Positions 1 through 12,845 of a stretch of DNA of 64,000 nucleotides are shown here, one piece after another. The notes below the pieces were generated by a model, which was given only the letters and a program-made list of their open reading frames with translations, did not search any database and was not told the DNA's origin. Made by a program: the position numbers and the translations under genes. The DNA comes from Trichoplax adhaerens (lineage: Eukaryota; Placozoa; Uniplacotomia; Trichoplacea; Trichoplacidae), in NCBI RefSeq assembly GCF_000150275.1, contig NW_002060943.1:9394209-9458208 (forward strand), in the 5' to 3' direction. Position 1 is the stretch's first letter. Every line of letters begins with the position of its first letter.

Positions 1-88
1 GTAACTTTAGTATAGGTATTACCTTTAAACAAATCACACAAAATCAACTGTCCGAAATTTGTAGTAATCCAAATACAACGTCACTTAC

Positions 89-3000
89 CAGAGAATCTAT
101 ATCAACGCGTGAAAGCACATACGAAGCAAAACTGGGATTTCGATGTAATAATAAATACAACAAAAGGGTCGTTTCATCGGCATGTAATTCTCTAAAAAGT
201 CATTCACATAAATTTAGTAGAAGATAATATCTTAAAAACACCGGCTTCAAGGTTTAGATTTAAAATTACTTGCATATAGTATTGTACAGTTGACTCATAT
301 TGAATGATGAATCGTGCGGAGAGCTGGAAGGAGTGTCATCAGAATGTGCAGATTCGATCTCAACATTAACTGAAATATATATATATAAGCAAAGTTACTT
401 TAAATTTTATGCATTCCTAAATAAAAGAGATAATACAGAGGAATGAAATGTAACTACTGTACCATCAGATTCCTTAGCTCCAAGCCGAAATAATGAATGC
501 CTGAAAGGATTAAATTTTCCTTCATCTTGTATATGATGGCTAGATAAAGCTAATAATAGTAGCAAAGACTGTACTCCCAAAGGTGATTTGCGATTATCTT
601 CAGGAATTGCATTTGTCTTAGATACCATCGACCAAAGACCAGCTAAGAACATAAAATATTCACCATATTACAATTTACTAAAAGTACCGGGTTAGCACCG
701 CTTTACCACATACGTACAGGCTACAGCTGATCCAATGTTGTAAAATAATCCTGTATTAAGATACAAGGATATCTTCTTTGGCGGAGGTACTTGCTGAGTA
801 AAGTTATCAAGTAAAGACCGTACAACATTTTGAGCGACGCTAAAAAGTAGAAATGCAAGCAGATTTTAAGCACACTACAATAATAAAAACAGGCAATAGA
901 GAGTTTATCAGTTTATAGCTTCTTATACCCACGAATTTTCGTAAAAGTTTACCTCTTTTGAGCCATGATTACTTTATGAAACGGGCTATTGCACGATGTT
1001 TTTGGATTATAGATTTCGGCCGAAAGTAAACTTAATATAATATTGATGGCTTCGTAATGGATGTAGTAGGTATTTTTTCTATGTGTTATATTAGAATCAA
1101 ATGTGAGGATACGACATACCCATACGTTAAAAGCAAAGAATTAATGTTTTATTCAGTGTTTTCTTACATGATCGGAAAAGTTATAATTATATTCATTAAT
1201 TCCCTAATAAAGACCCTCAGTAACTCTAAAAAATTTATGATAACTAGTATCAATCTTCCTTATCATATAATTTACGATATGTCAAGGTAATAAAACCTAA
1301 TGCTGCATGGCATTAAATCCAAACCTTATCGTTATACTTACTTTCTTCTGGTATCAGTCTAATATCATTATTTGATTGCAAGTCTTTCTCATCGTCATTT
1401 AAATTTTGGTCTCTGATCTCGCTATTTACAGATATTATTGTATCTGTCAATTTGGCTACGTTAGTTTCTTTCTTTCTTTCGTCATCACATTCAGATACTT
1501 TCTTTTTATTAACGGAATCTTCCTTAGTCTAATTAAGTTAAAGGAAATTAAATTTTGATAATCATAATAAATCTGTCATTTCAGTAGATGTAAAACTAAA
1601 AGTTAAAGCAATCATCTAAAAGCATTTAAAAAGTTTAATTACATCATTAATGATAAATATCTATTTTAGCTATCCACAAATATTACAGTATAGAAGTCAT
1701 GAAGTTCCAATTGTAACGAAACCATCATTCATAAATTTACCTCATGAATGAATCTAATTTGAGGATTACGCGGACTGGATAAGAATTGCCTGACAATTGT
1801 TTCTTCCCGTAATACTTCAAACTGATACTTGCAGACGAACCGAATTATCAACAAGCAGTTGTACGTAATTAAAGCGCTATGGTTACTGTAATAGAGAAAA
1901 TGATTTCATTATGGTTGCATCCTGTTATGGAACACATAGTGATATCATTTAAATGGTTTTATATGAAGACAATCAGTATATCTTATGCAGTAAACTTTTG
2001 CGTACTTTTATAAAAGTTAAAAGGTACTGTATAGAAAATGATTAAAAACACACCATACACTGTTTAGTAACTATTCTTTTAGTATTGTTAATTGGATATG
2101 ATGACAGATAGCACAGTAAAATAATAATTATATTCATTACATTACAATACCCGCGTGATACTTTTAATCAAGAATAAAAAAATAGGTCAATGATATAACT
2201 TGTGATATTTTAAAATGCATGGTACTGTAATGGAAATGTCTAACTTGTCCACAATTATTGTAAACTACGAAAGTAGAAACTACCCAATAATGAAGTATTC
2301 ATGCGTATACAGTACTACAGTACTTTGCAGTACGAAATAACAACGCTATCAACTACCATAAAGTATATATTTTAAGCTAATAAACTAACTCGACGTATCT
2401 ATCGACTTTTATCCATTCCTGGATGTGGTTCAGTAAGAAACGAATCATCGTACCAAAGTTGCCAGTCGACAGATTATTCCTTGCTATAAAGTGCAATATG
2501 CAATATTAGCAAATGTAGCGCTGAGTTGAATGAATTTATTATAGTCAATTCTATTACGTAGTCGGTGCGAGTCCTCTAAGTATAATTAATAAGGTGAAGG
2601 TAGCGTAGCTTACCAAAAACAATGTTGATCGATCGAATTGACTCCTCCACGTTCTTTTCTGCACAGCTATTTAAACAAAAAGTCAGTAATGTAGCTTAAT
2701 CGCTGTGCTTGCAATTGTGTTTTTGATTCTAATATAGCTATGAGATTGTGATTGGCTATTGTATTAAATAAAGGTCTTACCAGTCATATTGGCATGCAAA
2801 GCTACAAAACCGTATTTAATTTAAGTCAGTGGTACTGCATGCAAAATTTGTGAAATGGCGAACATACGTTTAGGTTCGACCATTAATTAAGCCCACATTA
2901 GTAACATTACTATATTGCATCGATAAGACCTTAACCATGGATCACTGGAAGGAATCACTGTAGTCTACGCTATATCGCAGGTTCGAAATGTACTCGTATA

Positions 3001-3676
3001 TTTGTTTGAAGCTCGTATTTTGCGGTATGCACTAACTTACAGTATGCAATATGTGTAGAGTGCAGTAGCATATAGTATAATTGTTTACTAGTAGAATATT
3101 GTAATACTGCCGTGTACAATGTACATTGTACAGCTCACTATCATACAGTAGCTCTACTTATCCACTAACTATTCGTGCAGAAGAAGAAGAGATATAAAAA
3201 CGTTTGTAATTAATAATACTAAGGAATTGAAGACCAATACTTGGGAATAATGATATGATACGAAGGTGTCATTCGAGCAAAAATGGATGAGGACGTGTCA
3301 TAACGTATTCATGATTATGATAGCACCAGGTGCAGATGATTCGGCTACTTTCAGATGCTGACCATTTTCTGTAATATTTTTTAAGGGTAAAATGTAGCAT
3401 ATTTCTGGTAAGAAAGCTACGAGGTGCAACCGAAGGCTCAGTTTTCAATTTACTTTTATAGTTAACAAATAACATTGGTAGATTGTCATCATTCAGCATT
3501 TAAGTGAAAACCTGTGCACTCGCAATGTGTTACCTTGAGCTTGGTGATATCCAATGAAACGTTAGGAATTCCAACCAAAAGCCATCATGAAGGTCAATCG
3601 AAACTTGGCCTATTAATCTTTGAATACAGGGATTACTATCCAAATCGTTAAGACTACCTGACCAACTGGCTCCCAT
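89..3676 (-). CDS. DYM: Dymeclin (DYM), 5' part of gene, 11 exons visible
   Basis: Dymeclin is a peripheral Golgi protein needed for Golgi organisation and secretion; in human its loss causes Dyggve-Melchior-Clausen dysplasia. Coding exons read on the minus strand: 3676-3534, 2666-2614, 2483-about 2407, 1885-1741, 1528-1342, 1225-1168, 1078-953, 839-718, 642-463, 369-270, 191-89; the rest lies beyond position 1. Intron phases agree through exons 1-3 and 4-11. The start reads MGASWSGSL, keeping the Gly-2 seen in human dymeclin (MGSNSS). Family-like stretches are NHSALITYNCLLIIRFVC, YEAINIILSLLSAEIYNP, SAVASGLWSMVSK, SPLGVQSLLLLLALSS with NPFRHSLF, and DETTLLLYLLLHRNPSF. About 12 residues expected between exons 3 and 4 were not found, and the phase there does not close, so one small exon is probably missed. 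Exon 5 carries a charged Lys/Asp/Glu-rich insert. It lies head to head with the inhibitory Smad gene. Confidence 0.9.
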
Positions 3677-3891
3677 TTTTTAAACTTTTACGTTTTTAAC
3701 AGTAAACATCGACACCAAAATTCCAAATACTCTTTCGTAAACTATAGTACGAATAAACTAACTATACCTGTGGTACATGTAAAACAACTTTCTATCGTAT
3801 CAAGTTGCTGTCTGCTCTCGACACTCAACTAGTAAGCCTTCGTTACTCTGCGCTGACATGCGTATTAGCTATTTACAGTTTGAGAAGTTCT

Positions 3892-4487
3892 CCGTTACAG
3901 TACTGTACAGTACTGTACAGTACTATAATGTACTGTACAATGTACTGTACACCGTACTGTACATCTAGGGTCTTGGCTCACTTCGCTGGCAGTGGCAGAG
4001 GTACGTACAGTATACAGTACGCTGGTATTAAGACTAGTTCATGTATGTTCTGTAATAATAACAGGTAATCGGTCGAATAATAGGTGTGTATTAGCGTGTT
4101 GATAAATTTCTACTGAATGTGGTGAGATAGCTGAGAGGCAATATTATATTCATTTGCACGACATCGTGTGGCCGGTTAACTTTAAGCTAGTTATTGATAA
4201 ATTTATGCATAGTACAGTATATTGTGCACAACGCTAACTGTTATAGGAATTACAGTATTAAAAAGATAGAGGTGGCCGGAAATAATCATTTAATACTGTG
4301 CGTATACTGTACTACGGTAATACCGTACTGTACTGTACTGTATGTGGAGATCGACTGGTCGACCATTTGAATGATCACTTCAAGAGACCTGTGTACAGTA
4401 CAGTCGTTTCCAGCCTGTACTGTACACTGTAGACCATACGAGAATACTGTACGCTTTCAGTGGTACAGTACAGTACAGTACTGTAGA
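3892..4487. repeat. TACTGTAC / GTACAGTAC palindromic repeat clusters
   Basis: Overlapping copies of the self-complementary words TACTGTACAGTA and GTACAGTAC occur at about 3892-3966, 4320-4345 and 4393-4487. They read the same on both strands and can fold into short hairpins. The same word recurs in at least six other non-coding places in the window. Confidence 0.8.
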
Positions 4488-4702
4488 ATGAGCAGAAAAA
4501 TGATAGGCCTCCGCGCTTCTTTGCACAGCGTACTTTTTTACTCGTGGTCTTATGTCATATGTACTTTAGTATACTGTACTTCTCTTTTTCATTTTTTTAT
4601 TTGTTTAATGTTCACAGAGTAAGTAAGTACACAGTGCTCATCTGTGCTCTATCATAAACTATTAAAAAGAAAGAGGCGGACAGAAAACGGTCGTTCACTA
4701 TC

Positions 4703-5169
4703 CTAATAATGTGAAGGCTGATTATTTTACTGGTCATTTCAACTGTATTGCATGTCTTCAATTGACATCCAAATTAGCTGCAAACATGCTCCTGAGTTGG
4801 TTTTGTGCAGTATGGTATACGGTTTCATTGACACAGTATAGTAGAATGATCGCAAAGATGATAAACCTCCACATTATTTTGTAGTGAAAGTAGTTTCTCG
4901 TCCCTTCCTTTCTTTTTGCATAGTGCACTGCCAGGGACTACTAAATAAGAAAGAAACGGGACTGCCACCAGTGCAAAATACTGCGGAGGCTTAGCATTTT
5001 TCCCCTCATTCTACTATACGGTACCAATAAAACTGTATACCATACTGCACAAAACCAACCTAGCAGCTTATTTGGTTATCAATCCCAGACAGCATAGTAT
5101 GTATGCCGTTTACAGATATACGAATTCAATTGAAATGGCTAGTAAAATAATCAGCTTCCACATTATTAG
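4703..5169. repeat. 467 bp foldback (inverted repeat) element, MITE-like
   Basis: The two halves are imperfect reverse complements of each other almost to the centre, near position 4936. Matched pairs include CTAATAATGTG at 4703-4713 with CACATTATTAG at 5159-5169. Others are GGTTTTGTGCAGTATGGTAT (4799-4818) with its complement at 5042-5061, and TATAGTAGAATGA (4837-4849) with TCATTCTACTATA near 5006-5018. There is no coding capacity. A related partial copy (GTAGAATGAG, then CCTCCGCGCTT and TTTGCACAGCGTAC) sits just upstream at about 4481-4540. This suggests a family of non-autonomous, foldback-type elements. Target-site duplications were not resolved. Confidence 0.75.
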
Positions 5170-6483
5170 TACTGGTGTAGACAGCAGTCAACAAACGTTG
5201 GCAGTCGCGCTTCTTTCTGCAGTATTGTATTGTCTCGTCTCGGACGGTCGGATATTTGGACCTTATATCGCCTTGTTCAAAGACTTTAACTAGTTATTAT
5301 GAAGAAAATAGACGTCGCACGCAGATTTTAATTGATGAACTATGTTATTTAGCTTTTCTCTACCGATTGATGTATAATTTGTGCAGAATAAAGGGGTTCC
5401 TTGATTTTGCTCGTTAAAATTTATCGGCTAAAATATCTTAGACATACTGTACTGTACAGTACTGTACCTTTATGGTTATACTGTAACATTCATTAAGTCG
5501 AATTCTATCTTAAGTACAGTATATCACTTATTTTTCTAACAAAAGTGAAGTAATATTATTCTATTTTACTAAATTGTGCTTGAAAGAAGTTATATAGCGT
5601 TATAAATGCTTTTTGAATTGGTAGAAGCAATTAAAGAAAAGTAGACACAGAAGATCCATACCAATTACCCGTTGTCGTTACTCAATAAAGTAGTTGTTGG
5701 CGTTATTTACTGTATGTACTGTACAGTAGAGTACAGTGTACGGTACAGTTGTTCAGAAAAGTCTGTCCATCCGAAGAGTATTCTGTCCAGGTGCAAGGTA
5801 GATCTTTGTCTTCCATAACTGTGAACTTTATTTTAGGAGTCTCCGCTGTACTTGACGTAGGGCTAAGGAGTCACAGACTAATTGACACAGTTACAGATGT
5901 CATATTCTGCTATAATGTAACGTATAGATCCAATTTTACACTGTGTACAGTATTGTACTTTATTTACTGTTTTTATCAGACTGTACTACTCATCAGCAGA
6001 AGTAGGCTATATTACTATGCGCTACAGCATGCAGTACAGTACTACAATGACAACGATGTGCTATTTCTGTTGAATGGCTAGAGCTAGCCAATCATCATCT
6101 TTAAGTGCCAATCATTGTCTACAAACCACTTTGAAGACTGCGTCTTAGCGTCTAGACACCCCACGTGATTCAATTAACCAATAAATTTAACGAGTAACCT
6201 TCATCAAAGCTGTGCCTGTCAGGAGACTGTCTGACCGAAGTGACTGCTGGCTTTTTTATTCAAGGTTACCAGTAGGGTAGCGAGAAACAAATCGACGGTT
6301 TAGATTCTAAGTGTATTGCCATTTTTTTTTACGTCTATCGGAAAAAGTGTGCATTATTGTTTGGGAATATAGACGTGTTAAGAAGGCACGCTGTACATTT
6401 GGTCTCCAACTCTGTAGCGGATGAAACGCGCTTAAAGCTACCGTCAAGTCTTCATGACGATTTTTCTGGATATTAATAAATGA

Positions 6484-9400
6484 ATGTTTAGGAGAAAGCG
6501 GAACAACTTGTTCAGGCGATTGTGGCGGTGTCGGGCAAGCAAAATTGTGAATGACCCGACGAATAGTGATCATGACACCGCCCGTTCGCCATCATCACAA
6601 CTTCAATCACCTTCGGCATCGATTAATTCGGAATCTATCAATAATTTCTTATTAAAAAATTTCAATGATGAACAACTGAAACGCACTGTCTATGGCTTAT
6701 TGAAAAGTATTTCCATCAAGCAGTTCGAGAATTTAGTAAAATGTATCGAATCCCGCGGTGGTATCAAGTCGAACTGTATAGTAACGACAAGCAAGGTCCA
6801 AATTAGACACAGCGATGGTACAACTATGGACGTAAAGTTTCATGTATTACTGTCTTGTCTTTTTCGTTGGCCCGATATGATAGGAGAGGATTATGAACTA
6901 AAGAGATTGGCAACATGTACCACCTGCATTGAAAACGATTTAGATGAAATAACTGGTATTACTCCAGCACCTTCAGATCTTCACTTAGTTTGTATAAACC
7001 CACACCATTATGGCCGTATAAATCTACAAGGTATGATGGAAGGCTCTCGTAAGCGTCAACTTTGGTTGATTTGTAAATTTAATTTACAATATCTTCGTCT
7101 CTTATCCTTACTGTGCTATTTTCTGTTTCATACAGTAATTGCAACAGTTTTAAAAAATGTAAGATGGTACAAGAATGCAACCTCTTACGTTACTTATCTT
7201 TTCTAATTTCTTAGAATCTGTGCCATCACCTTACGTTATCTACCAATTAAATGATTTACCCTGTGATTCTACTGAAGCAGGTAAGCGTTCATTGAGATAA
7301 TTAAGCGTCCGGTATATTCTCTCTAAGTAGCGACACCTTCTGTTCTGTTTGTCTAGCAGTTAGCTAGGTACCGTTTATTCAATTTTAAGAATGAAAGTTT
7401 CACCGTTAGTTAATTTCAGCATAACATGATGAATAATGGCTGTGATTTACCTTGTTGCCGACACATTGTCTTAATATGAACAGTCGGTGTAGAATGCGCT
7501 TAAGCGTTTATTAATGTTACGAATGAATTATAGCCATGTTACACAAGTTATGGTACCGTAGTACTCGACAGACCTCATTGATACTGTGGTTAGTGAACTA
7601 CAGTACTGCTGCAGACAGTAAACATTAAATTAATTTACTGTTAGACTTGATAAAAAATTCAAAGAGCGTAAATATAATAATGAACGTAGCAATGATTGAA
7701 AAGAAGTGGCTAAGTGTAGTAATGTCTTGTCTAGTATAAGGGAAAATTTTAAGAATTGCGCTATAATTAAAATTTGCTTTTAAATTTTAATCTTCCAGTG
7801 CTTGATAATACTTCTCCGTTTATCGCGTCGGCTTTAAAAACAAAATTTTGTGTTACAGAATTTAATTTTAGATAATTTTCTTATTTTAGATTCGAGCAAT
7901 CCGTCAATATCATTTGATTCTGCTGGTAAAAGTTTCGGTACGTAGAGTAAATAAGACGTGAACATATTCCTAATTCTAATTATATAATTCTTCTACAGTT
8001 TATGAAATAAACGTTTAAGTAGACTACGTTTGATGATATTGTGTCGTGGAACTACAAAACGCCTTCAATTTTCTTGTAAATACCGTCTGAGAACATCGCA
8101 ATTTTTTCTATATTTGATTTCATTTTATATTATATTTTTTTTATACGGACTTTACGCTGATAAAACTCTTTCCAGTTAATAAATAACACCATACGAAATA
8201 CTGTACTGGACAGTTCTGAAAGCGTACCAAAATAACACAGTGATATGTACCGTACAGTACCATACTATACGGTAGAGTACTGAGTACTGTATTATGTGAT
8301 CTTCTACTCTAGAAATTCTTTTTTGATAACATCGAGATTGAAAGTTAAGTGCGCGGTACAGTACACCACTGTACATACTATTTCATAGAATCAAATGCTT
8401 ACTTTATAACGTTCTAATAAATAATTAGAATTAATAATAAAACAATAAATAAATAAAATAAAATCAATCAACTGAACATTTAGATCAGCGTTAGTGCTGC
8501 TAGCCTAAATAAAACCTTACAGGTACTATGAATTATCTTTAATGCAAGCTCACCTACCAACTGTTGGGATAGATCTAAAAACTTTTTCTGATCTCGACGA
8601 TATTTTTATTCCTGACTGTAATGTAGTCAGTTACCTAGTCGTAGAAGAGTCTATGACAAAATTGATGTTTACAGTATTGAGATCGATCTGTCTCCTGTGT
8701 TTAATTGCTATTCATCAAACAATCAATGTAGCGGAAAGAGTATGTCTAGCGGCTGCTAGCTCCATTACTTAGGCACCATACGCTCTACTTTTTAAATCTG
8801 ATGTAGCATTATCAGCGGTTTATTCTTATACTGTAGTAGAGCTAATCTAAGATAACTTCTATTCATCGAATTTGTATGGAACGAAATTTATTAACATATA
8901 ATACATGACATTTTAAGGTCTTTGTGATACAAACTAGTGATAAAATTTGCCTAATTTTTAGTATTTGATTTGGCCGTAAATCCTTGAATTCTTTAATTAA
9001 TGGACTAATAAAGGGTGGTTGTTGCCGACATGATCTGATCAGCACTCGTACTACTTCATGTTTTATAATGTTCGCATTATGATCTTGTTGTAGTAGTATA
9101 TATTTGACGTTTTTGTTTCTATTTCTATATAAAGATGATCATTCATCGTATTCGTCAATATGTAAAGCTTCTTTCGATAGCAGTTGGTGTGCTATCGCGT
9201 ATTGGGAATTTCGTGAACGTGTTGGTAGAATATTTGATGTTAAAAGTTCAACCGTCAATATTTTTCAACAACTGCCTGAAGGAGAAGGATTTTGGTTAGG
9301 TGCCCTAAACCGTGATGGTGTTTCTGGAAATATTTCCAATACTGATTCGAATCAGTGTGATAGCCGAGTATTCCACCGTATCGGCTACGGATTGCAACTA

Positions 9401-9712
9401 TCGCGTGAAGATGATTCTGTATGGATTTATAACCGCAGTGAGCATCCTTTATATGTTAATAGCCCATTGTATAATAAAAATATTCAATCGACTCATAACA
9501 CGGAAGTTAAAAAGGTCCAACCTGGATACTCATTAAAGGTATTTAACTATGCTAGAGTTGATATGCCTCAGCAGATAAGGCCATACGTTGGTCCAAGATA
9601 CCCTTATTCGATACGTATTAGTTTTGTGAAAGGTTGGGGTCGTAATTATACTAGGCAGTTTATTACGTCATGTCCATGTTGGTTAGAAATTTTACTCAAT
9701 GTATCGCACTGA
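6484..9712 (+). CDS. Inhibitory Smad (SMAD6/SMAD7 type)
   Basis: I-Smads antagonise TGF-beta/BMP signalling by binding activated type I receptors and Smad4. Coding exons are 6484-7030, 7215-7280, 7890-7937 and 9135-9712, with consistent phases, giving 412 residues. The N-terminus MFRRKRNNLFRRLWRCR is very like the SMAD7 start. A divergent MH1 domain follows (about residues 50-182), with LFRWPD and LVCINPHHYGR; the latter resembles receptor-regulated Smads more than vertebrate I-Smads. The short linker (exons 2-3) holds VPSPY, a degenerate match to the PPxY motif used to recruit Smurf ligases. The MH2 domain (about residues 222-412) has SSWCAIAYWEFRERVGR, VWIYNRSEHPLYV, SFVKGWGRNYTRQF and SCPCWLEI, and ends in NVSH with no SSxS phosphorylation tail, as expected for an I-Smad. 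It lies 2.8 kb from DYM in divergent orientation. Whether it is closer to SMAD6 or SMAD7 cannot be settled by eye. Confidence 0.93.
7938..9134 (+). other. Intron 3 of the inhibitory Smad gene
   Basis: This 1.2 kb intron separates the linker from the MH2 exon. It contains a cluster of GTACAGTAC-type repeats at about 8201-8372. Frames at 8542-8772 (plus) and 8863-9045 (minus) are low-complexity and resemble nothing recognised. Confidence 0.6.
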
Positions 9713-11600
9713 CAAATTGACTTACTTGATTGATGAATATATTTTAATTTGAACATATTTTACGAGAATAGCGTCTTGATACTTGTGCTGTCATCTTTGA
9801 ATCGCAATACTATCTTCTTGCCGCTGTCTCTTTAAAGTTAACATATTCTTTGTCGCTAATATCAAAGTTTTAAGGAACGGTAGTATTCTAAGATAATATT
9901 TTATGATCTGTTAGATAACCGAGATCGTTAAGAATTACTCGTTATCGCTAAGGCAAATCGAATCTACTTCTTTGCCAAGCGATTATAACGATATTGCTTT
10001 TTACTGTAGAACGATTTAGAAGACTGTAAAATTTTTAGCTACGTCTGTTGTGAATATAGATTGTTGTATATTGCTTCTCACCATTGGATGGTAAAGATAT
10101 AATTTCCTTCAATCTAAGAAAAGAAATTTGATTTTCTCTTATATCTCTTTATTTTTCCTACCCTTTGCACTGCTCTTGTAATTTATCTCCATTGTATATA
10201 TAATATATACGTAATTATTGGTATCAATATTTATCAGCTGTAATATTTGGTATTTATGTATTATCATGTATACTTTGGTACAGTACTTTTGATCCAGTTA
10301 ACGCTTTAGCACGCTATTGTATTAGTACTATGATGCTATCTAACGTAAAATACCAGATATATTTTACTCTGTACCACTGCTTCAAATATGTCCGGTACAA
10401 CAAACTTTTCAATCAAGTTTAAGCATACGGTTACACCCGTATACAGTACCATAAATATTTCACTGTATATTTAATAAGAAAGTGAAATCGCTGGTCACGG
10501 TTAGCGGTGAACTTCTACTAATTCATGACAACCTTGATTATATATGATAGCAACAATCGTCTATTTGACTACAGGAATCAAATGCCTGTTCTATTAATAT
10601 TTGAAAGAAATGTTCGTTTAATTAATTATTTTCGTGGATAAAATGAAGCCGGAGGTGCTTGCTTTTGTATTATGTTTGACATAAATAATTTCAGAAAGAT
10701 TTCTTCAATTAAAATTATATATTTATTACTTGAAGAGAATGGTTTCATTCGCAAGATGCTGTGACTAATTTCTTGCATGCCCTTAGGCCTTAGCACCTTG
10801 GTTTATTTACAGTAGAGTGTGTGGTAAATTAATGTGCAAGGCCTTTTTCAGTATTTCGATATACTATTGACTGTTGTACAATGTACAGTACTGTACTTGT
10901 CGAGTTCATTTGCACGTAATGGAACGGTATGTACCTTTACCACTTACCGCAAAGGCTTATTTAAGTGATTAGTTATAACTAATTGTGAAGCAGTAGTAGA
11001 ACGCCGTAGAACTCGTTGCCGTAAGTACTCCTTGCAATCAGTCTACAGTAGGCACCCGTTCAGTTTACCGAAGTGATAGCGATGCACAGGAAATGATTTG
11101 GTCAATTTCTGGTAGCCCGGGCGAATTTATTGTTGCTTGCAGACTCTAAAGTACCCAGATTGTCCGAAAATTTACTTGCTGTAAACTTAGGTTGATTGCA
11201 GATCTAGACGTGGACAACACTGCCATCGTAAAGCATAAAATCTGTTTTCCGTCGCTATGTATAATTATAGTACTTCACATAGCGATCTCTAATTATGATT
11301 TTCTGCGTGCAGATTATGCGTTTAGGACTTGAAAGTCTACGCTTCGGTACATAATCGTACTGTACACTGTACAGCACTAAATGAAACTAATTAAGCAATT
11401 GATATATTGATACGAGATTCCACAACTGAGGAAGAAGTTAATTTACAGTTAATTTATTTACTGTAATTAATAACTGTAGTTCTTTTATTTAAAATATATT
11501 TATGATGTGTATCAGGCTTTACGAAATAATGTATGTTAACTGAGTCGCTGAGTTAAGGTTAAGAACCTGGTCAAACTGAACTTCAGCCTAAACTCTGAGG
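9713..11600. other. Intergenic, no gene seen
   Basis: This AT-rich spacer follows the I-Smad stop codon. A short GTACAGTACTGTAC tract is at about 10883-10898 and another at 11355-11372. I found no exon with good splice sites and family resemblance on either strand. Confidence 0.5.
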
Positions 11601-12835
11601 TAGGTACACTGTACTCGGTCCAGTTTACGCGCCAGAGACTGATCAGACAAACCTGTAACGAAGAAGTTTTTTTGATAATTATAATGAAATATATATATCT
11701 AATTATAACACTAATCTCGTATACTACACTGCGCTCGTGTATCCCATACGGTCCAGTTTATGCGGCAGAAACTGATCAGACAAACCTGTAATGAAGACGT
11801 TTTTTGATAATTATAATGAAATATATATATAATTATAACACTAATCTCGTATGCTATACTGCACTCGTGTATCCCATACGGTCCAGTTTATGCGGCAGAG
11901 ACTGATCAGACAAACCTGTAATAACGAAGTTTTTGATAACTATAATGCAATATATATATATATATATATATAATTATAACACTAATTTCGTATGCTCTAC
12001 TGTACTCGTGTATCCCATACGGTCCAGTTTATGCGACAGAGACTGATCTGACAAACCTATAATGACGAAGTTTTTTGATAACTATAATGCAATAATATAT
12101 ATATATATATATAATTATAACACTAATCTCATATACTATACTGTACTCATGTATCCCATACGGTCCAGTTTATGCGGCAGAGACTGATCAGACAAACCTG
12201 TAATGAAGAAGTTTTTTGATAATTATAATGAAATATATATATAATTATAACACTAATCTCGTATGCTATACTGCACTCGTGTATCCCATACGGTCCAGTT
12301 TATGCGGCAGAGACTGATCAGACAAACCTGTAATGAAGAAGTTTTTTGATAATTATAATACAATATACTGTATATATATATACATATAATTATAACACTA
12401 ATCTCGTATGCTATAGTGCACTTGTGTATCCCATACGGTCCAGTTTATGCGGCAGAGACTGATCAGACAAACCTGTAATGACGAAGTTTTTTGATAACTA
12501 TCATGCAATAATATATATATATATATATATAATTATAACACTAATCTCGTATACTATACTGTACTCGTGTATCCCATACGGTCCAGTTTATGCGGCAGAG
12601 ACTGATCAGACAAACCTGTAATGAAGAAGTTTTTTGATAATTATAATGAAGTATACATATAATTATAACACTAATCTCGTATGCTATACTGCACTCGTGT
12701 ATCATCCCATACGGTCCAGTTTATGCGGCAGAGGTTTTTTGATAACTATAATGCAATATACTGTATATATATATATATACATATAAACAATTATAACACT
12801 AATCTCGTATACTGTACTCGTATATTCAGTAATAA
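11600..12835. repeat. Minisatellite, about 9 units of 120-150 bp
   Basis: The tandem unit contains CCCATACGGTCCAGTTTATG, then GCGGCAGAGACTGATCAGAC, AAACCTGTAATGAAGAAG and TTATAACACTAATCTCGTAT. Copies start near 11604 (degenerate), 11738, 11868, 12010, 12150, 12277, 12428, 12570 and 12703. Unit length varies because each carries an internal (TA)n microsatellite of different length. The last unit lacks the GACTGATCAGAC segment. There is no preserved reading frame. The array ends in a GTACAGTAC-type cluster. Confidence 0.92.
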
Positions 12836-12845
12836 CTAAAGTTAA

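Larger units (their letters stand above)
3677..6483. other. Intergenic spacer with palindromic tracts and foldback DNA
   Basis: This is the spacer between the start codons of DYM and the inhibitory Smad. It holds clusters of the palindromic word TACTGTACAGTAC (about 3892-3966, 4320-4345, 4393-4487, 5443-5470, 5708-5755, 5940-6045) and a long foldback element, listed separately. Open frames here are built largely from the repeats and show no family resemblance. The untranslated exons and promoters of both genes should lie at its edges, but no sharp core promoter signal was found. Confidence 0.7.

Noticed and set aside
3269-3499. 76-residue minus-strand frame inside DYM intron 1
   Set aside because: It does not match dymeclin between the residues of exons 1 and 2, which join directly in phase.
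8542-8772. 76-residue plus-strand frame in Smad intron 3 as an extra linker exon
   Set aside because: Exons at 7890-7937 and 9135-9712 already join in phase and the frame has no Smad-like features.
11215-11310. Second hairpin (CGCTATGT and its complement) as a small RNA precursor
   Set aside because: Only about 10 bp pair well; the outer arms do not align.
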